The notes under the pieces were generated by a model, which saw only the letters and a list, made by a program, of their open reading frames with translations, had not been told where the DNA came from and did not search any database. Positions 12,001 through 23,810 of a stretch of DNA of 64,000 nt are shown one piece after another. The DNA is from Aphanomyces cochlioides (lineage: Eukaryota; Oomycota; Saprolegniomycetes; Saprolegniales; Verrucalvaceae), in the NCBI GenBank assembly GCA_019828595.1, contig JAHQRK010000002.1, positions 2,480,001-2,544,000 of the forward strand, written 5' to 3'. Position 1 is the first letter of the stretch; each line of letters starts with the position of its first letter. The translations under genes were made by a program, and so were the position numbers.

Positions 12001-15000
12001 GAGAGTCCTTGGTGAATACCGCAGGTTTGAATCACTGCTACTGCCGTCTATATCCAAAATTATTGGTGTTTTGTGCGAATATGAACGATGAGGTTGCATG
12101 TCTTCTTCGAAATTTTCCATATCATCTCGAATTGCTTTGTCCCAGTAGACACTTGCGTCTGTAGCTGGTTGCAAGATTCGATTGGCTTCATTTAAAAGCT
12201 CGTCAACAGATCTTTCGCGCCTGGATCTCAAAAGTAATTCTTCCATCTCCTCGTTTGTAGAATCAATTTCATTTTCCGATGGTGATTGAGATGAAAATTT
12301 CTCATTTAGCATTTTCTTGTCTTCGTTCTTGGCATCTGCAGATTCGCCATTGCTTGCAATGCTTTCGCTAGCTTCCCAAGCCTGAAGTTTAGCTTCCACT
12401 TGTTCTACAACGGATATGTTGGGGAGATATGCCTGAGTTGGCCGCTCTTGTTGCTTTCTAAATTGCTCTAATGCAAACATATCAACAATACTGTATGCAT
12501 CACGAGACGCTGCGACTAATCTGTCCAGCTCTGCTTGGGCAATTTCGTCTTCTTCTTCAGCTTGTTGAGTCGATATCGATGGTACACCAAAGCTAGCCCT
12601 TGGCCAAAGAAACTCACGAGAGTGTTGTCGAAAGTTTTGTAGCTCAGGGAACACATCTCTCTCAAGATAGGCTGACAAATTATCAGCATTTTGATTCACA
12701 TGCGGAACGGCGGTGTCATCTTCTTCAGACGATTCGCTCACGTCAGCTATATAATGGCCTTGGGTAGGTGGCCGTGTAATTTCAGACTGGATTGGTGCAT
12801 CATAAGTTCGTGTTGTCGTCGGTGCCCGCGTTTCATCGTCGTCTTTTGTATTAACTTGAAAATTCAATTGACTTGGACCAGCAGACCTGCCGACTTCTTC
12901 ATTCTCCACCTCGCTTTCGTCCGACGACCACTGGAATACAATCGCTCGGCGAGGTTGCTCTAGAGCTTCAAATTCTGTCGACGAAGAGATGTCAAGATTT
13001 GCGTCAGTATCAGGTATTTGGTCAAAAGGCTGAGCCTGCTCATCAAGGGGCTCGTCGGGTGCCAACTTCTCATGCAATTCTTCCTCGGTTGAATGCCTTG
13101 AGCTGAGGTGAGACTGCTCTGATAGATTGGGCATAACTGGTCCAGGCACATCAATGTGTTCTGCCATGACCAGGCTGCTCTCTTCCTTATCACTGTCACT
13201 GGAGACACTTTCGGTGGCATTGTTTGATAGTTGACTCACACGAGACGACAATTGATCCGTGAGATTTTTAAGCGCCTGCAATTTTTCAAGAAGTGTGTTG
13301 CGTGGTTGTTGTGGAGGCTCTATTTTCCTTTCAGTGTCTTCTTCTGTTTCTTGTGCACTACTTTTGTCGACATCGTTAGCAAATTCCGGTGCACTCTCGG
13401 TAGGTAATTCTTCTTCATCTTCTGTTGCCAAGGCGTCAAGCTCTGGAAGCATTTCGCAGGGTGCGATCGTGACCCTTTAAATCACTATCATTCCTTTTCA
13501 TCATAAATGTCTTACTGAGGAGACTGTTGAAAGCCCAAGAGGAGCTCTGTGATAGAGACATCGTTTAGCTGCTGGTTATGAGTTGTTGATTCTTTCTTTC
13601 CACTTTTTCTGGCAAGGGCCACTGACTGCTGCACGCGCTCTCGCCGCAGAGCATCGAGTTTCTACGCATCAGCGTAAGTCAAAACTCACAAAAAACAAAA
13701 AGGCACCTCAAGTTGCTCTCTTCGTGCAGCTATCTCTTCTTGGGTCTGTAAGCGCTGTTTTCTAGCGCGCTCCGTCCGCTTCTTTTTTTGCTGCTCCATA
13801 AACACACGAGCGACCTCTCTACGTCGTCGTGTCTCTTCATCGTCTATTTCAGGGCGGTGACCATGGGGTGCAGGGGGTAGTTCATGTTGCGGCGGCGTGC
13901 TTCTCTTCACTTTTCGGCGAAGTCGGGGAGCTGGATGTGGTGCTTCGTCTTCAGTCTTTTCGTCTTGGATAGCGCTCTTACTTCTTCTCTTCTTTATCTT
14001 GCTAAATCGAGGCACAGGTGGCTTTCTAGGAGGAAGAGTCAGGTCATCAGGGGCCGGACGTTGAATTGGTTGGCTAGGTATCGAATGCATCGATTTCGTG
14101 AATCGCTTTTGATTTTGCAGACGAATTTGTCGATCCATGTCTTGCAATTTCTGTCGCTTCAAGTCTACATTGATCTTGTCATCCTGTTGTAGTGCTTCAC
14201 GCTGGGCTTTGAGCCAATGAACAGCTTCAGTCCATCGTTTATGCTCCGTAACCTTCTCTAGGTACCGTGACTCGGCTTCGTGGCGCAAAATTTGTTGATG
14301 AGGCTCAATGTTTGCTTTGATGGATGTGTGCACGTGAAAGGATGGGTGATTCTCTGGGGCTTTTGACCGAGGCGTTCGTTTTGTGTGCAGGTTGGGAGTC
14401 AAGGACGACGGTGCATAGTCGTCTGCTGAAGTTGCTTCTTGTTGTGGAACCTCACTCCGCCGCTTTCGCTTCGTTTTTATTGGGATTGCAATGGAATTGC
14501 GCTTTGTTTTTACTGTATGTAGAGTCGATGGCGAGAGAGATTCTTGCGCCACATTGTCGGTGGTCGTTTTTTTACTCGGAGCTTTCTGCACTGGTAAAAC
14601 GAGAGGAACAAAGCCACTTCCAGGCCAGCATGGGATGTTTGGATCAATCTTTTGACCCATAATTGTGCCTCGCTCCGCATGCTACAATATTCTGTGTGAA
14701 TATCTTTCAGCCAAGTCGTCATACCACAGCAGGCTGCATGAGGTTTTCCGCTGATGTCCGTCTGTTGTGTGGCTCGCTGGAGTAGCGCGAGTGAAAAGAT
14801 GGAGATGCAGCTGGTGTAGCATGTTCAGAAACATTAAATATGCGGTCGATTTCTTCTTGTGGATATCCGAACCGAAGCTGCACTGGATGCATCGCGGTGT
14901 TGATGGAGGAAAGATCCATCCGCACCTTTTCGTTTGCACCAGGCAGATGAAAAATTCGACCAACCGTAGAACAGAATTCGAAAAATGGATGGGCGTTTTC

Positions 15001-15009
15001 AAATGACAA
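6056..15009 (-). CDS. CEP350/CAP350-like giant protein (6 exons)
   Basis: The gene reads leftwards with exons 15009-14725, 14681-13707, 13661-13516, 13474-8362, 8320-8240 and 8197-6056. All five introns are 41-45 bp with GT-AG ends, and the spliced length is 8742 nt, an exact 2913 codons plus stop. Around residues 375-410 a basic coiled coil (DDEETRRRREVARVFMEQQ, then KKKRTERARKQRL) resembles the KxxEE block of CEP350. Near residue 530 the segment LLEKLQALKNLTDQLSSRVS resembles the CEP350 block with a RIEALK..A.SLSSRI pattern. CEP350 anchors microtubules at centrosomes and basal bodies. The middle holds acidic motif arrays: YSxGFDSPxKEKSMEI (about residues 1170-1360) and YSxDDF (about 1620-1900). 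The last third carries LLxxFDYVExAEP repeats (about 2380-2610). No C-terminal CAP-Gly domain is seen, unlike animal CEP350. The family call is probable, not certain. Confidence 0.7.
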
Positions 15010-15098
15010 TACAACTCATGAATTATAAGCCTGCACACGATCTATAGGATATGATTGGGATGCAAGTCATCAGCGCAGTAAAATTTGGCAAACCCAAA
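15010..15098. other. Start of the transposon-rich, gene-poor domain
   Basis: No gene is recognised from 15010 to 16366 apart from the two MITEs listed separately. An imperfect hairpin (AAGCTAAGGTGAT..ATCTTCACCTTAGCT) lies at about 15470-15504. Confidence 0.4.
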
Positions 15099-15288
15099 TA
15101 CTGATTTCCCTCCGAATTCGAAACGGGCTATTTAGATAGAAGTAGAAAGTGTATTATGTTTGAAGGTTATAAGCTATCAAAGACTGCTTCTTCCAACCCA
15201 TTCATTGAAATTACTCTTAAACTTGATAGTATAAATTTATAAAAATTATTGAGTATGTACCGTTTCGATTTGGGAGGGAAATCAGTAG
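15099..15288. mobile_element. MITE with TACTGATTTCCCTCC inverted ends
   Basis: The two ends are inverted copies of about 28 bp: TACTGATTTCCCTCC at 15099 continuing to CGAAACGG, and its near-complement at 15261-15288. The terminal TA and CTCCCTCC-like core resemble Stowaway/mariner-type MITEs. The interior is non-coding, about 130 bp. Confidence 0.6.
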
Positions 15289-15865
15289 CTAGTAAGAAAT
15301 GACAGAATATTACGTACAACATAATACACGCCAAATGCGTAACTGAACTCACAAATCTTGCCATGACGTATATTTGAACACCTCGAGTCTCAAAACACAC
15401 ATTGCTTAATTTTGCGGAAAGTAACTCGAATAGTTTGTCAAGCTACAGCACTATCCCATCTGACAAACTAAAGCTAAGGTGATCATTATCTTCACCTTAG
15501 CTAAAATTGTCAATTCAGACATGCAATTGTGCATGATAGTTCTATGAAGATTTAAAATTTATACAGCCCTCAGTATACTGGATAACATAGCCCTGGAAGT
15601 TTGTCGAGTCACTTGCCAAACTGGGACCTCAAATCGCGCAGTTATTGATTCCAGATCACTAGTCCTTGCTCACAGCTGAATCGACTTGGATTGATTAAGC
15701 CAATTGTCCCAGGGTGTGTGATTCACTCTTGTTATTTTGAGCACGCATTACTCGCCAGAGAAAAATATCATAACTTGGTGCTATGCAAGATAGTATACTG
15801 AAGTTTTCTTTAGACAAATAAAGCTCGACTTCTTTTACGCTGCTCGGTGAAATTAGCCGTTGATA

Positions 15866-16086
15866 TATTATCGATTTGATACGAATTTCCCGGTTGGTTT
15901 GAAGAATCGCGCAGGGCAGAACCGATCCCAAATCGATCCCATTGGTCAATTTTGACCAATCAAAATGCTTAAATGAATTTCGGTATATCCATGGTGGATA
16001 AAATTAGCCAATCAAAAGCTCTCATACTCTTGGGATCAATTCCAGGAATCACTCCAAATTGGCAAATATCGAACAAATCGACAATA
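15866..16086. mobile_element. MITE family M2, copy 1
   Basis: Inverted ends are TATTATCGATTTGATACGA at the left and the complement of TATTGTCGATTTGTTCGATA at the right, with TA at the tips. A second copy is at 26558-26798, where the insertion splits a recognisable reading frame and so fixes the element ends. The interior has several CCAAT/ATTGG words but no coding capacity. Confidence 0.65.
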
Positions 16087-16795
16087 CTTGTTATAATTTT
16101 GATACCCCTGTAGAAACGATGACCCCACTCCTGTCACGAGTGAGCATGAGAAATCTGGCGTCTTGACGTCAGCTATGATCAAAAGAGCTTACTAGGCTAA
16201 AATATGTTAACACACAAAACAATTTTCGGGTCGTAGTATTTGCCTACTAGATGACAAGCTTTACAAATCTCCAGACAACCTTTATCGAAGGATGGATATC
16301 TGAAGTGTTGCTTATACAATTCTACATGAGCTGTAGACTGCGCTTCAAGATCATTCTGTAGCTATTACATGTTCGAAACTGATTTTTACGTCCTCTGTTG
16401 ACGAAATGACGATCTCAGTATATAGATGTTCACGGTCGATATCCAATATGCTTGGTATCACGATTGTCTTTCTGGTCACAGTTCTTGATCGAGAACAATT
16501 GACCCCGCCACACGAGCAACACAGCTGTTTAGCCCAACAGTCATTCGCTAATCAATCACTCTATGTTTTTATTCATAAGTTAGTCTACTTTATCGGATTC
16601 CGAAGACGACAGTCCTTGCTCATTGTCTGCAGATCGGCGAGATCGTTCATTGCTGCATTGCATCAGACCTGGTGCAACGGGATAGTTTGATCTGTTCGAC
16701 AAGAATCGTCTTGCATTATATGGTAGAAAGCCAGCGCGTTTTACACTTTTTGACATTCAAGTTGGAAGACTCTCTAAATGAATGCAAAAGTCAGA

Positions 16796-17194
16796 TACTT
16801 CCTCTGTTCCACATTACTGTGTACAAATCACTTTACATCGACCCCGAAATCTATTTCTTTTCTAAATTCGATGGCGGATATCATTTTTTAAAGACCATAA
16901 AAAACTGCAGGAAATTGCCTTGGCTGGCAGGAGCAGAAAGTGAGGTTTCGTGGTCAAGATCGGCGGCGAATGTATTCATGTACCAGACTAATGATTTATG
17001 ACCAATGAAATCTAATAAAAATATTTCGAGCCAATCATAACTTAAGGATTTATGACCAATGAAAGGAATCATAGGATTTATGACCAATGAAATCTAATAA
17101 AGAATATTTCGAGCCAATCAGAACTATTTGTACATAGTATTGTGGAAAAAGTGTGTTTTCGATTTGTACACAGTAATGTGGAACAGAGGAAGTA
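16796..17194. mobile_element. Mariner-type MITE with 34-bp inverted ends
   Basis: The ends TACTTCCTCTGTTCCACATT... at 16796 and its exact complement ending at 17194 are 34 bp long, with TA at the tips. Inside, 16988-17126 holds about three imperfect copies of a unit containing GATTTATGACCAATGAAA and a TTTCGAGCCAATCA tail. The TIR core CTNCCTCTGTTC is shared with the element at 60805-61648, next to a mariner transposase fragment. Confidence 0.75.
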
Positions 17195-17398
17195 TACTTA
17201 TAGGATTAAAACGACAAGAAACGACGAATTTCAGAGCGTTGATTGGACAAACGACAAGTTTGGAGCTTTAATTGGCTGAAAAGACTTTTCAGTTCCTGAT
17301 TGGACGTTTATATTTTGTCGTTCGACAACTTAGACACACTTATCAAGATTAACAGGACATGATTGGTAGATAACTGGAGGTTGTAAATCTTTTGAAGC

Positions 17399-19146
17399 AT
17401 GGCTGGGAGAGCACCTTCCAAGAGAACGATTGAAGAGGCGTTCCATGGTGCATCGACCAAGAGGACGTACTCGACCTACCAGAAACAGTTCGAACAGTTC
17501 CTTATGAGTCGATTTGGTGAATTCCTTCCAAGTCAAATCACCGTGGACGACTGCACAGATTTTTTCCACCACTTATACGACCAGGGCAAGAAAAGCAGCA
17601 CAGTAGATCTCGCAAAAGCTGCTCTTGTTGCTTATTTTAATGCCAACAAAGTGACACCAAACCCAGCTGAAGATGTTGTCGCCAAGCGATACATCACTGG
17701 TTTGCAAAAGTACAATAAAGTGAACAACTTGGAGGAAGAAAAAAAGGCGCAACCTCTGACAATCCATGAGCTCTCAACACTCATCAATTCATTTGCCAAC
17801 CTGCACCCCTTTGTTGCTTCTGAGGCTGGTCGCTATAACTTTTCGTTCCTGCCTGGCAGGAACGTTATCCGGACATTTTTGGAAGTTTTTTTTAAAAATC
17901 TCAAGAAGAATATTTTCGATTTTCTTGAAAATGTGTCTGACGCAGGAACGGACTTGTTGAGGCAGAGATGATCCATCTCTGCCTGGAAAAAGGCGTTCCT
18001 GCCTGAGTTTATCCGAAAAGCATGGACGCCCTGATTATCCGGAAATTTTTGGAATTTACCAATCAGAAGCCTGAATCTGTCCCTGAAGCAGGGATGGAAA
18101 ATATAGCGACCAGGCCCTCTATGCTACGCTTGTTGCTTTCTGCTTGCTACCTCGGGTGTTTCAGAATCAATGAAGTCCTTGCTCTACATTGGAATGATGT
18201 CGACTTGGTGGTTTATGGAAAAGGACGGTATCTTTCGGTTCGCTTGCGTTGGCACAAGCAAGCCCACGCGGAAGAAGATTGTCAAATTTATCACCTTGTG
18301 GATGAAGCAGCTTATCCTTGTTTGAGAGTTTGTCTGTTTTACGAAGAGTACAAAGAAATGGTCCGAAAGCTCTGTGTGAACTTGTCAAACGATGCTTTTG
18401 TATTTCCAAACATAATATCACAGCCCAATGTTGTGCCAAAGGTCGATTGGTATATACGACTCGACCAAACAGTCCTTCGAAAGTTGATTCAGAATGTGAT
18501 TGAAACAACTCCTACCCTGCCGATTGCAATTACCCTGCATAGTGTGCGTCGTGGAGGCTGTTTTTACCGTGTTTTTGAGCCCCCTGGGAAAAGGTTCAAC
18601 TTTCGTGAGCTCATGTCATGGTGCCTTTGGGCGGATGCACGTACTTGCTGTGAATACTTGATTACACGAAGCATTAGCGATGAAATTGACCCCAGAAATC
18701 TCTTGCGTCATGAGACTCACGTGCATGTGGCATCAAGCACAAATGGTTGTGATGTACATCATTCAATTGAATTGCTCATTCAAATGATTTCGAGTATGAA
18801 AGAGAGCCTTGAAAACGTCGATAAGACACCACGTCCAAAAAAACAATCTACTATGGACAACTTTGTAATAATACGTTCGATACCGATGGCACGATCCGGA
18901 CAAGAAGCCTGGCAACAATGGTTTATTGGTGATGTAAAGAATGGTCTCATACGTGGCTTGAAGGATTTCACAAGTGAAATGATTCGTGCCGACCGAAAGA
19001 AGTATTCCGAGCGTCTGACCTTAGCCATGGCTCTCAATTTGTATCCAACCTTTGAGCTGTTTGAAGATGCATACAATGGGTACACGCAGACGTACACCAA
19101 GTTGCTGCACGAAGTGAGACGCCGTAAGCGTGAGAACAGGATGTAA
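17399..19146 (+). pseudogene. Crypton tyrosine recombinase, split by a MITE (left arm)
   Basis: Two coding pieces, 17399-17830 and ~18118-19146, form one tyrosine recombinase. The N-terminal piece (MAGRAPSKRTIEEAFHGAST, TYSTYQKQFEQFL) is the core-binding domain. The C-terminal piece carries the catalytic pattern: box I Arg in LGCFRINEVLALHWNDVDL, box II H-x-x-R in LHSVRRGG, and the presumed nucleophile Tyr in ARTCCEYLITRS. YR-only transposons of this type are Cryptons, which are well known in oomycetes and move by recombinase-mediated integration. A 294-bp MITE (17824-18117) interrupts the catalytic domain just before box I and introduces stops. A codon frame at 18022-18120 belongs to the MITE, not the recombinase. 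No terminal repeats are expected for Cryptons and none are seen. Confidence 0.8.
17824..18117. mobile_element. Harbinger-related MITE inside the Crypton gene
   Basis: The left end GGCTGGTCGCTATAACTTTT and the right end, read on the other strand GGGCCTGGTCGCTATATTTT, are inverted copies. They resemble the ends of the Harbinger element at 37039-39442 (GGGCGTGGTCTCTATC), suggesting that family mobilised it. Both ends run into CGTTCCTGC-like sub-repeats, and the interior holds two TTATCCGGA words. No clean 3-bp target duplication remains. Confidence 0.6.
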
Positions 19147-21053
19147 CTATCTAATTCAATATATATGAGTCCCAATATCATTATAGCACTCAACCACAAT
19201 GTAGTTGTCATGGGGCAGCACAGAAAACTAAGCGTAAACCGTGGTGTTGCTGGCAAATCATGCTTTAGTGTCTCGATGGACAAATCTTGTGCATACGATT
19301 AGAGAGAATAGAAGGCGGAATAAAGAGTACCTTTGACGTGGTCGGCTGCGACCACTGGATTGCACGAGATCATCAAGCTTCGCTTGAATCTCGACTTCTT
19401 GGGAGGTGTCTGGCTGATCCCACTCTCTGCATCCTGTCTTCACAGCTTGTCTCGCAGTCCATGGTCAACATTTACTACAATTTTCATTCTGCATGTAGCA
19501 CCGACCTTCGTCACAGTCGTATCTCGGTCATTACAGCAGCGAGCACTTCGCAAACCATCTTGTCATCACAGCAGCGAGCACTTCACAAACCATCTTGACA
19601 GCACTGACTGAGTGCAGCCAACAAAAGAAACGGCAAATTATTCTAGCCAATCATATTGTTGTCGGTTGGGACTGTCGTTTTCCCCGTTTTAACCTTACAT
19701 ATATAGGAGTTGATATATCGAGGGGTACACAAAGACGCATTCGCAACAGCTCACAACTGGTGTAAGCGCCAATATCCAAACCCATAGCCAAACTACAAAT
19801 CATGGCATCTGCGAAGGCAATCAGCTCCCAATGCAGCGTGACACGAGGAAGAGGCAATATGACCATCACTCTTTTGTGCCTTGGGCAAAACAAAACGCCT
19901 AAACAATCTGTATGTGTAGTCCACTGGGTAATCAAATCCCTCAGACGCAATATCAACATCAAATCCATGGGTCATCTCCTCCCACGAGTTGAAAACCAGA
20001 GCGACTTGAGTTCAAAGTACATGTCGACAAACAAGCGAGAAATGAGGAGCTGTGAGCGACCAAATCCCATCAGATCCGCCACCCAAACAAAGTATGAGAT
20101 GTTTGGCATACACAAACTTGATCGCGACTACACCTAAAGACAGGACATGTCAGGTCAAAGTGCTTCTTGACCGCACTCACCGTTTGCCCAAAATCAATTT
20201 GATCAGGGGAAGTAACACTAAAATATCGTGCAGGACGAGCAATATTGACCAATCAGAGTTAGTCGATCCTGGTTGGATTGCAGACGCAGCCCGCTTAACA
20301 ACACCAACAAGCATATGACTTTTGTATTTACTCCCTTTTACTCAAGTCAATCTGTAAGAATTGTGGGTGGCCCACATGCATCAAACAGTGCGTTCAAGGA
20401 AAGTTTCGATCTTTCCCGATCGAACCTGTCTTTCTATCAATCTTGTACGGCGCATGAACTTTCCTCTGGTATCGCGAAGGAAAGTCCTTCGATGTTGGCT
20501 AGCTCAGAATGACTGGTTGGGTACATTATTTGCATAGTATTATCTTCGCAATTAGACCGACATCCTGGCCAGGCAAGCTGTCTCAGTGGCCGTTACTCGT
20601 ATCAGAGTCTCGTAGTCGAATCGGGATCGGAGAGGTTGTACATTCCCTCAACCCACAACGCTTGATCGCAGATAGACACTATGGCTAATGTTGTTTGTGT
20701 GGCTTAGTGTTGCAGATAGAGGACATAGACGTCCTCCCCAACCAATTTTCGCTGCACTGGCTGATCTTTTGTGAAACCAGAGAGGTAATGCCTTAGAAAT
20801 ATCGGCATTCGCTCTCCTAGACACCTGATGCCAATGAAATATGGGAGTTGCAGGGGATAGTCTTCTCTTCCAACCAAATTTCGATGACATCAACCTCCGT
20901 TGTTACGTCAAACAGTGTAAGTTGGTAATGCCTTGGTATTAGATCTCTGGTTTAGTAGCAGGAGAACTGATGACAAAATGTACTACATCTCATCGTGCTT
21001 AATCGGAGCAGGGCAGATAGACTTAACGTGTGCCAGTAAATTTGATGCCATTA
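19147..21053. other. Non-coding spacer in the palindrome 1 left arm
   Basis: No gene is recognised. About 20715-20890 contains two diverged direct copies of a block (reverse strand: GAAATTTGGTTGGAAGAG... and GAAAATTGGTTGGGGAGG...), each ending in CTGCAAC. A GGAAAGTTTCGATCTTTCC palindromic stretch is at ~20398-20416. Small reading frames here look random. Confidence 0.4.
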
Positions 21054-23194
21054 CCGTATCTGGTATGTTAATTCGGTGCCAAAACAAAAAAATAACCTCT
21101 ATATATTGATGTTCTAAGATTCGCAGAATATACAATATAATGTAGTTTATAGAATATCATAGGAAATTGTTTGATTTAAATAGACTACACCGCAAAATTT
21201 GTTACATAAATTGTTCAAGCTTACAATAATATACGTCTATTTTTCAATCAAAATGCTTTTACTTGAGCTGAGTATACAAAAATATCTTTTTTTGTTCTGT
21301 CAGTTGGCCATGAAATATTCTTATTGGCTAATTTACACAGACAGAATTTGAATTTGTCATTTTTCAAGATTCTGCCGATCACACACGCATCGACGAGCCG
21401 ATGGGGGTCAACCACGTTGCGAACCTTGCGCACCAAGGCACATCGACATACCACGAACAATGAAGACAGTGTGGGGCCAACATTGATGACAGCAACGGCG
21501 GAGACGACAAACAAGAGACTGGTAAGTCACATTTCATTATGAGTTACGAAATCTAAACAACGACTTCATAGATCACGTCACCAAAAATATCTGTTTCAAT
21601 GCGAATTGCGTCTGCTTCCCTTGCAAGCTCGACAATTGAATCAAACACGTCGTCTCCGTCGTTGCTGTCGTCGTCTATTGGCTCTTCACTGGCTTCATTG
21701 TTCGAGGTATTGGCAATTAGCCCACACAATTCAAAGCCATTAATGATAGTCTTTGTGCTCAAGGTATTCCACGCGTTTGACGCCCATTTGACAAGATCTC
21801 GGCGAGTCAGTGCACAAAGCTTGAATGCTCCCGTACTAGCGTCATGATTTTTTACAGATTTTTGTAAGTGGTGAATCCAATTATTCTTCATCATTGTCTT
21901 AAAAGGTTTGATCCAAGAAACATCCGCTGGCTGACAAACCCAAGTGAATCCAGGTGGGATTTTTTCAAGAATCACATTTAATGACGATGCCAATTCAAGG
22001 ACTTGGGGGCAAAAATGTGGAGAAAAATCATCCCACAGCAGCAAAATTGGCTTCAAATTTTTCCCGGCACGGTAACCAAAGTGATATTTGATAAACTCTA
22101 ATGAAATTTTTGTGTTCCACCAAACTGTAGGATTTCCATAGAGTTGTGCAGAGAATTCGTCTTGAATTTCAACAATCTCTTTCCATACAATCTTGCCAAA
22201 GCCGTTACGTTGATCAAGGTTTTCGAGTACATTTTTCTTCACTGTCTTTTTGCTGTTTTTAGGACAATGAACAAGGGATATTTTTTACCCTTGGAGTCGG
22301 CAAGAAGCATCGCAGTTGCTCGTTGCTTCTCTTGACCACTCGTTCGTATCCACACACGTTTTTCACCCACAGCATTGATGGTTTTCCTCCCTAGATATTC
22401 GTAATTCACTGCTGTTTGGTCGGCATTCAGGACGTCGGATATATCATTTTCTTGGATCAATTTCAATACTTTTTCACTGAAGCTTTTCAACGCTTCATCT
22501 CCTTCGGCAGCGGTTTTGTTTCCGCATCGAGTTTGACATCGCATGGATAACTCATGTCGTTTCATAAACGATTTAATCCAATGTCCACTTGCTTTAAATT
22601 GACACGGCAGTAGATTCTTCTCGCTAGCAACCTGCAAAGCATACTGTTGTAATAAAAGATTGCTAACCGGCACACCGTCAAGACGGTGTCCAACAACCCA
22701 GTCAGCAATTCGTTTTTCAGTTTCGATATCGAGAACTGTGGCTTGGCCGATGCGGCGATTCGACATCTTCTTTGCAGAGGCAGGGTTTTTTGCTTTTTTT
22801 TCGATTGAGTTTCGATTGCGAAACCAAGCTTGAATTTTCTTTTTCGTCGATACCTCTCGCTTTCCACTCATGTCAGGGAAGTACTTCGACATTGCACTCG
22901 ACAGACCAGCCACACCGAGCCCATTCTTTATGTACTCTTGAACGACCAGCCACTTAAATGAATAATCAGTAAATGTATGTGTGTATTTCTTGGGCCCTTT
23001 GCGAGATTTGCCTTTGACTGACGGTCGACCCGAAGCAAGACGATGATGCTTTCGCATGTCAGCGAAAACCACGAATGGCAGTACAACCTCAGAAATCTTA
23101 TTTTATTGATTCTGATAAGTATTGAATGTGCACAGGTCATACAGGGTATTATATTTGGTCGTCGACAGACACCGAAATAACATACCAGATACGG
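21054..23194 (-). mobile_element. pogo/Tigger-like DNA transposon (left arm)
   Basis: A 2141-bp element bounded by inverted ends CCGTATCTGGTATGTTA..TTCGGTG (21054 rightwards, 23194 leftwards), each flanked by TA (21052-21053 and 23195-23196), the target duplication of Tc1/mariner/pogo elements. The transposase is on the reverse strand in two overlapping frames, listed separately. Confidence 0.8.
21553..23072 (-). pseudogene. pogo-like DDE transposase with a frame break (left arm)
   Basis: The frame 23072-22239 (277 codons) has an N-terminal helix-turn-helix region (TDYSFKWLVVQEYIKNGLG), a CENP-B-like second DNA-binding part (KRIADWVVGHRLDGVPVSN..L) and the first catalytic Asp in VLNADQTAVNYEY. 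It ends at a TGA overlapped by a -1 frame, 22242-21553, which carries the second Asp in LLLWDDFSPH and the third acidic position in VCQPADVSWIKPFK. The break falls after a CAAAAAGA run. That run does not meet the X-XXY-YYZ rule, so a disabling frameshift is more likely than programmed frameshifting. The acidic tail EEPIDDDSNDGDD is typical of this family. The same break is present in the right arm. Confidence 0.75.
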
Positions 23195-23372
23195 TATGAT
23201 ATTTTCTCCTGAATACTCGATAAGCGTCAGATGAATTCTTGTTTATGGTTTGAATAAATTGTCTCTTTAGAACTATTTTTTCACAAAGTCCTATGAGACT
23301 GCTTTTGAGAGAGTTAGAAAGTCAATCATATTTTTGTCTGTTTGTTACAAAAATGGCCATTATCCTTATGCT

Positions 23373-23444
23373 GCCCTAATGGTCTAGAGGTATGATTCCT
23401 GCTTCGGGTGCAGGAGGTCCCGGGTTCGATCCCCGGTTGGGGCC
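23373..23444 (+). tRNA. tRNA-Pro(CGG): tRNA-Pro(CGG)
   Basis: A 72-nt cloverleaf. The acceptor pairs GCCCTAA with TTGGGGC, discriminator C. The anticodon stem is CCTGC/GCAGG with loop TTCGGGT, giving anticodon CGG (reads CCG). The T arm is CCGGG-TTCGATC-CCCGG, with intact A- and B-box positions. CCA is not encoded. A CTTTTT terminator follows. Confidence 0.93.
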
Positions 23445-23738
23445 GCTTTTTATGCCCAGCACTCTTTCTCTTAACTTCCACCTCAATTATCACCTGCAAG
23501 TTTTTATGCGGATTTGAATTCAGGTCTTTATAAGCCAGCATAGTTACTTCTGTCGTTAGACAGACATAATTATGGCCAACCCATATAAAACGTTCTCACA
23601 TGCGTAGCCACGTTGGTATCAACTTTGTTCATGGGAGTTGCATATTCTCGCCTGACGTTGTGTCACTCAGCGGTTTGAGAAGATATCATTAGATATGAAC
23701 AGTAGAATAACAATAAAAATTCTCCTTTGAAACAACAG

Positions 23739-23810
23739 GCGCCGTTAGTCTAATGGTTAGGATTTCTCCCTTCCAAGGAGAAGGTCGGGGTTCAATTCCC
23801 CGACGGCGCA
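23739..23810 (+). tRNA. tRNA-Gly(TCC): tRNA-Gly(TCC)
   Basis: A 72-nt cloverleaf. The acceptor is GCGCCGT/ACGGCGC with discriminator A, the anticodon stem is TCTCC/GGAGA with loop CTTCCAA giving anticodon TCC, and the T arm is CGGGG-TTCAATT-CCCCG. A TTTTTC terminator follows at 23813. It lies 294 bp downstream of tRNA-Pro on the same strand; the pair recurs in palindrome 2. Confidence 0.93.

Noticed and set aside
18022..18120. ATG at 18022 as the start of the C-terminal recombinase
   Set aside because: These codons lie inside the inserted MITE; recombinase similarity begins after its right end near 18118.
22236..22250. Programmed -1 frameshift in the pogo-like transposase
   Set aside because: The run near the overlap does not fit the slippery heptamer rule and pogo elements are not known to use frameshifting; a simple mutation is more likely.
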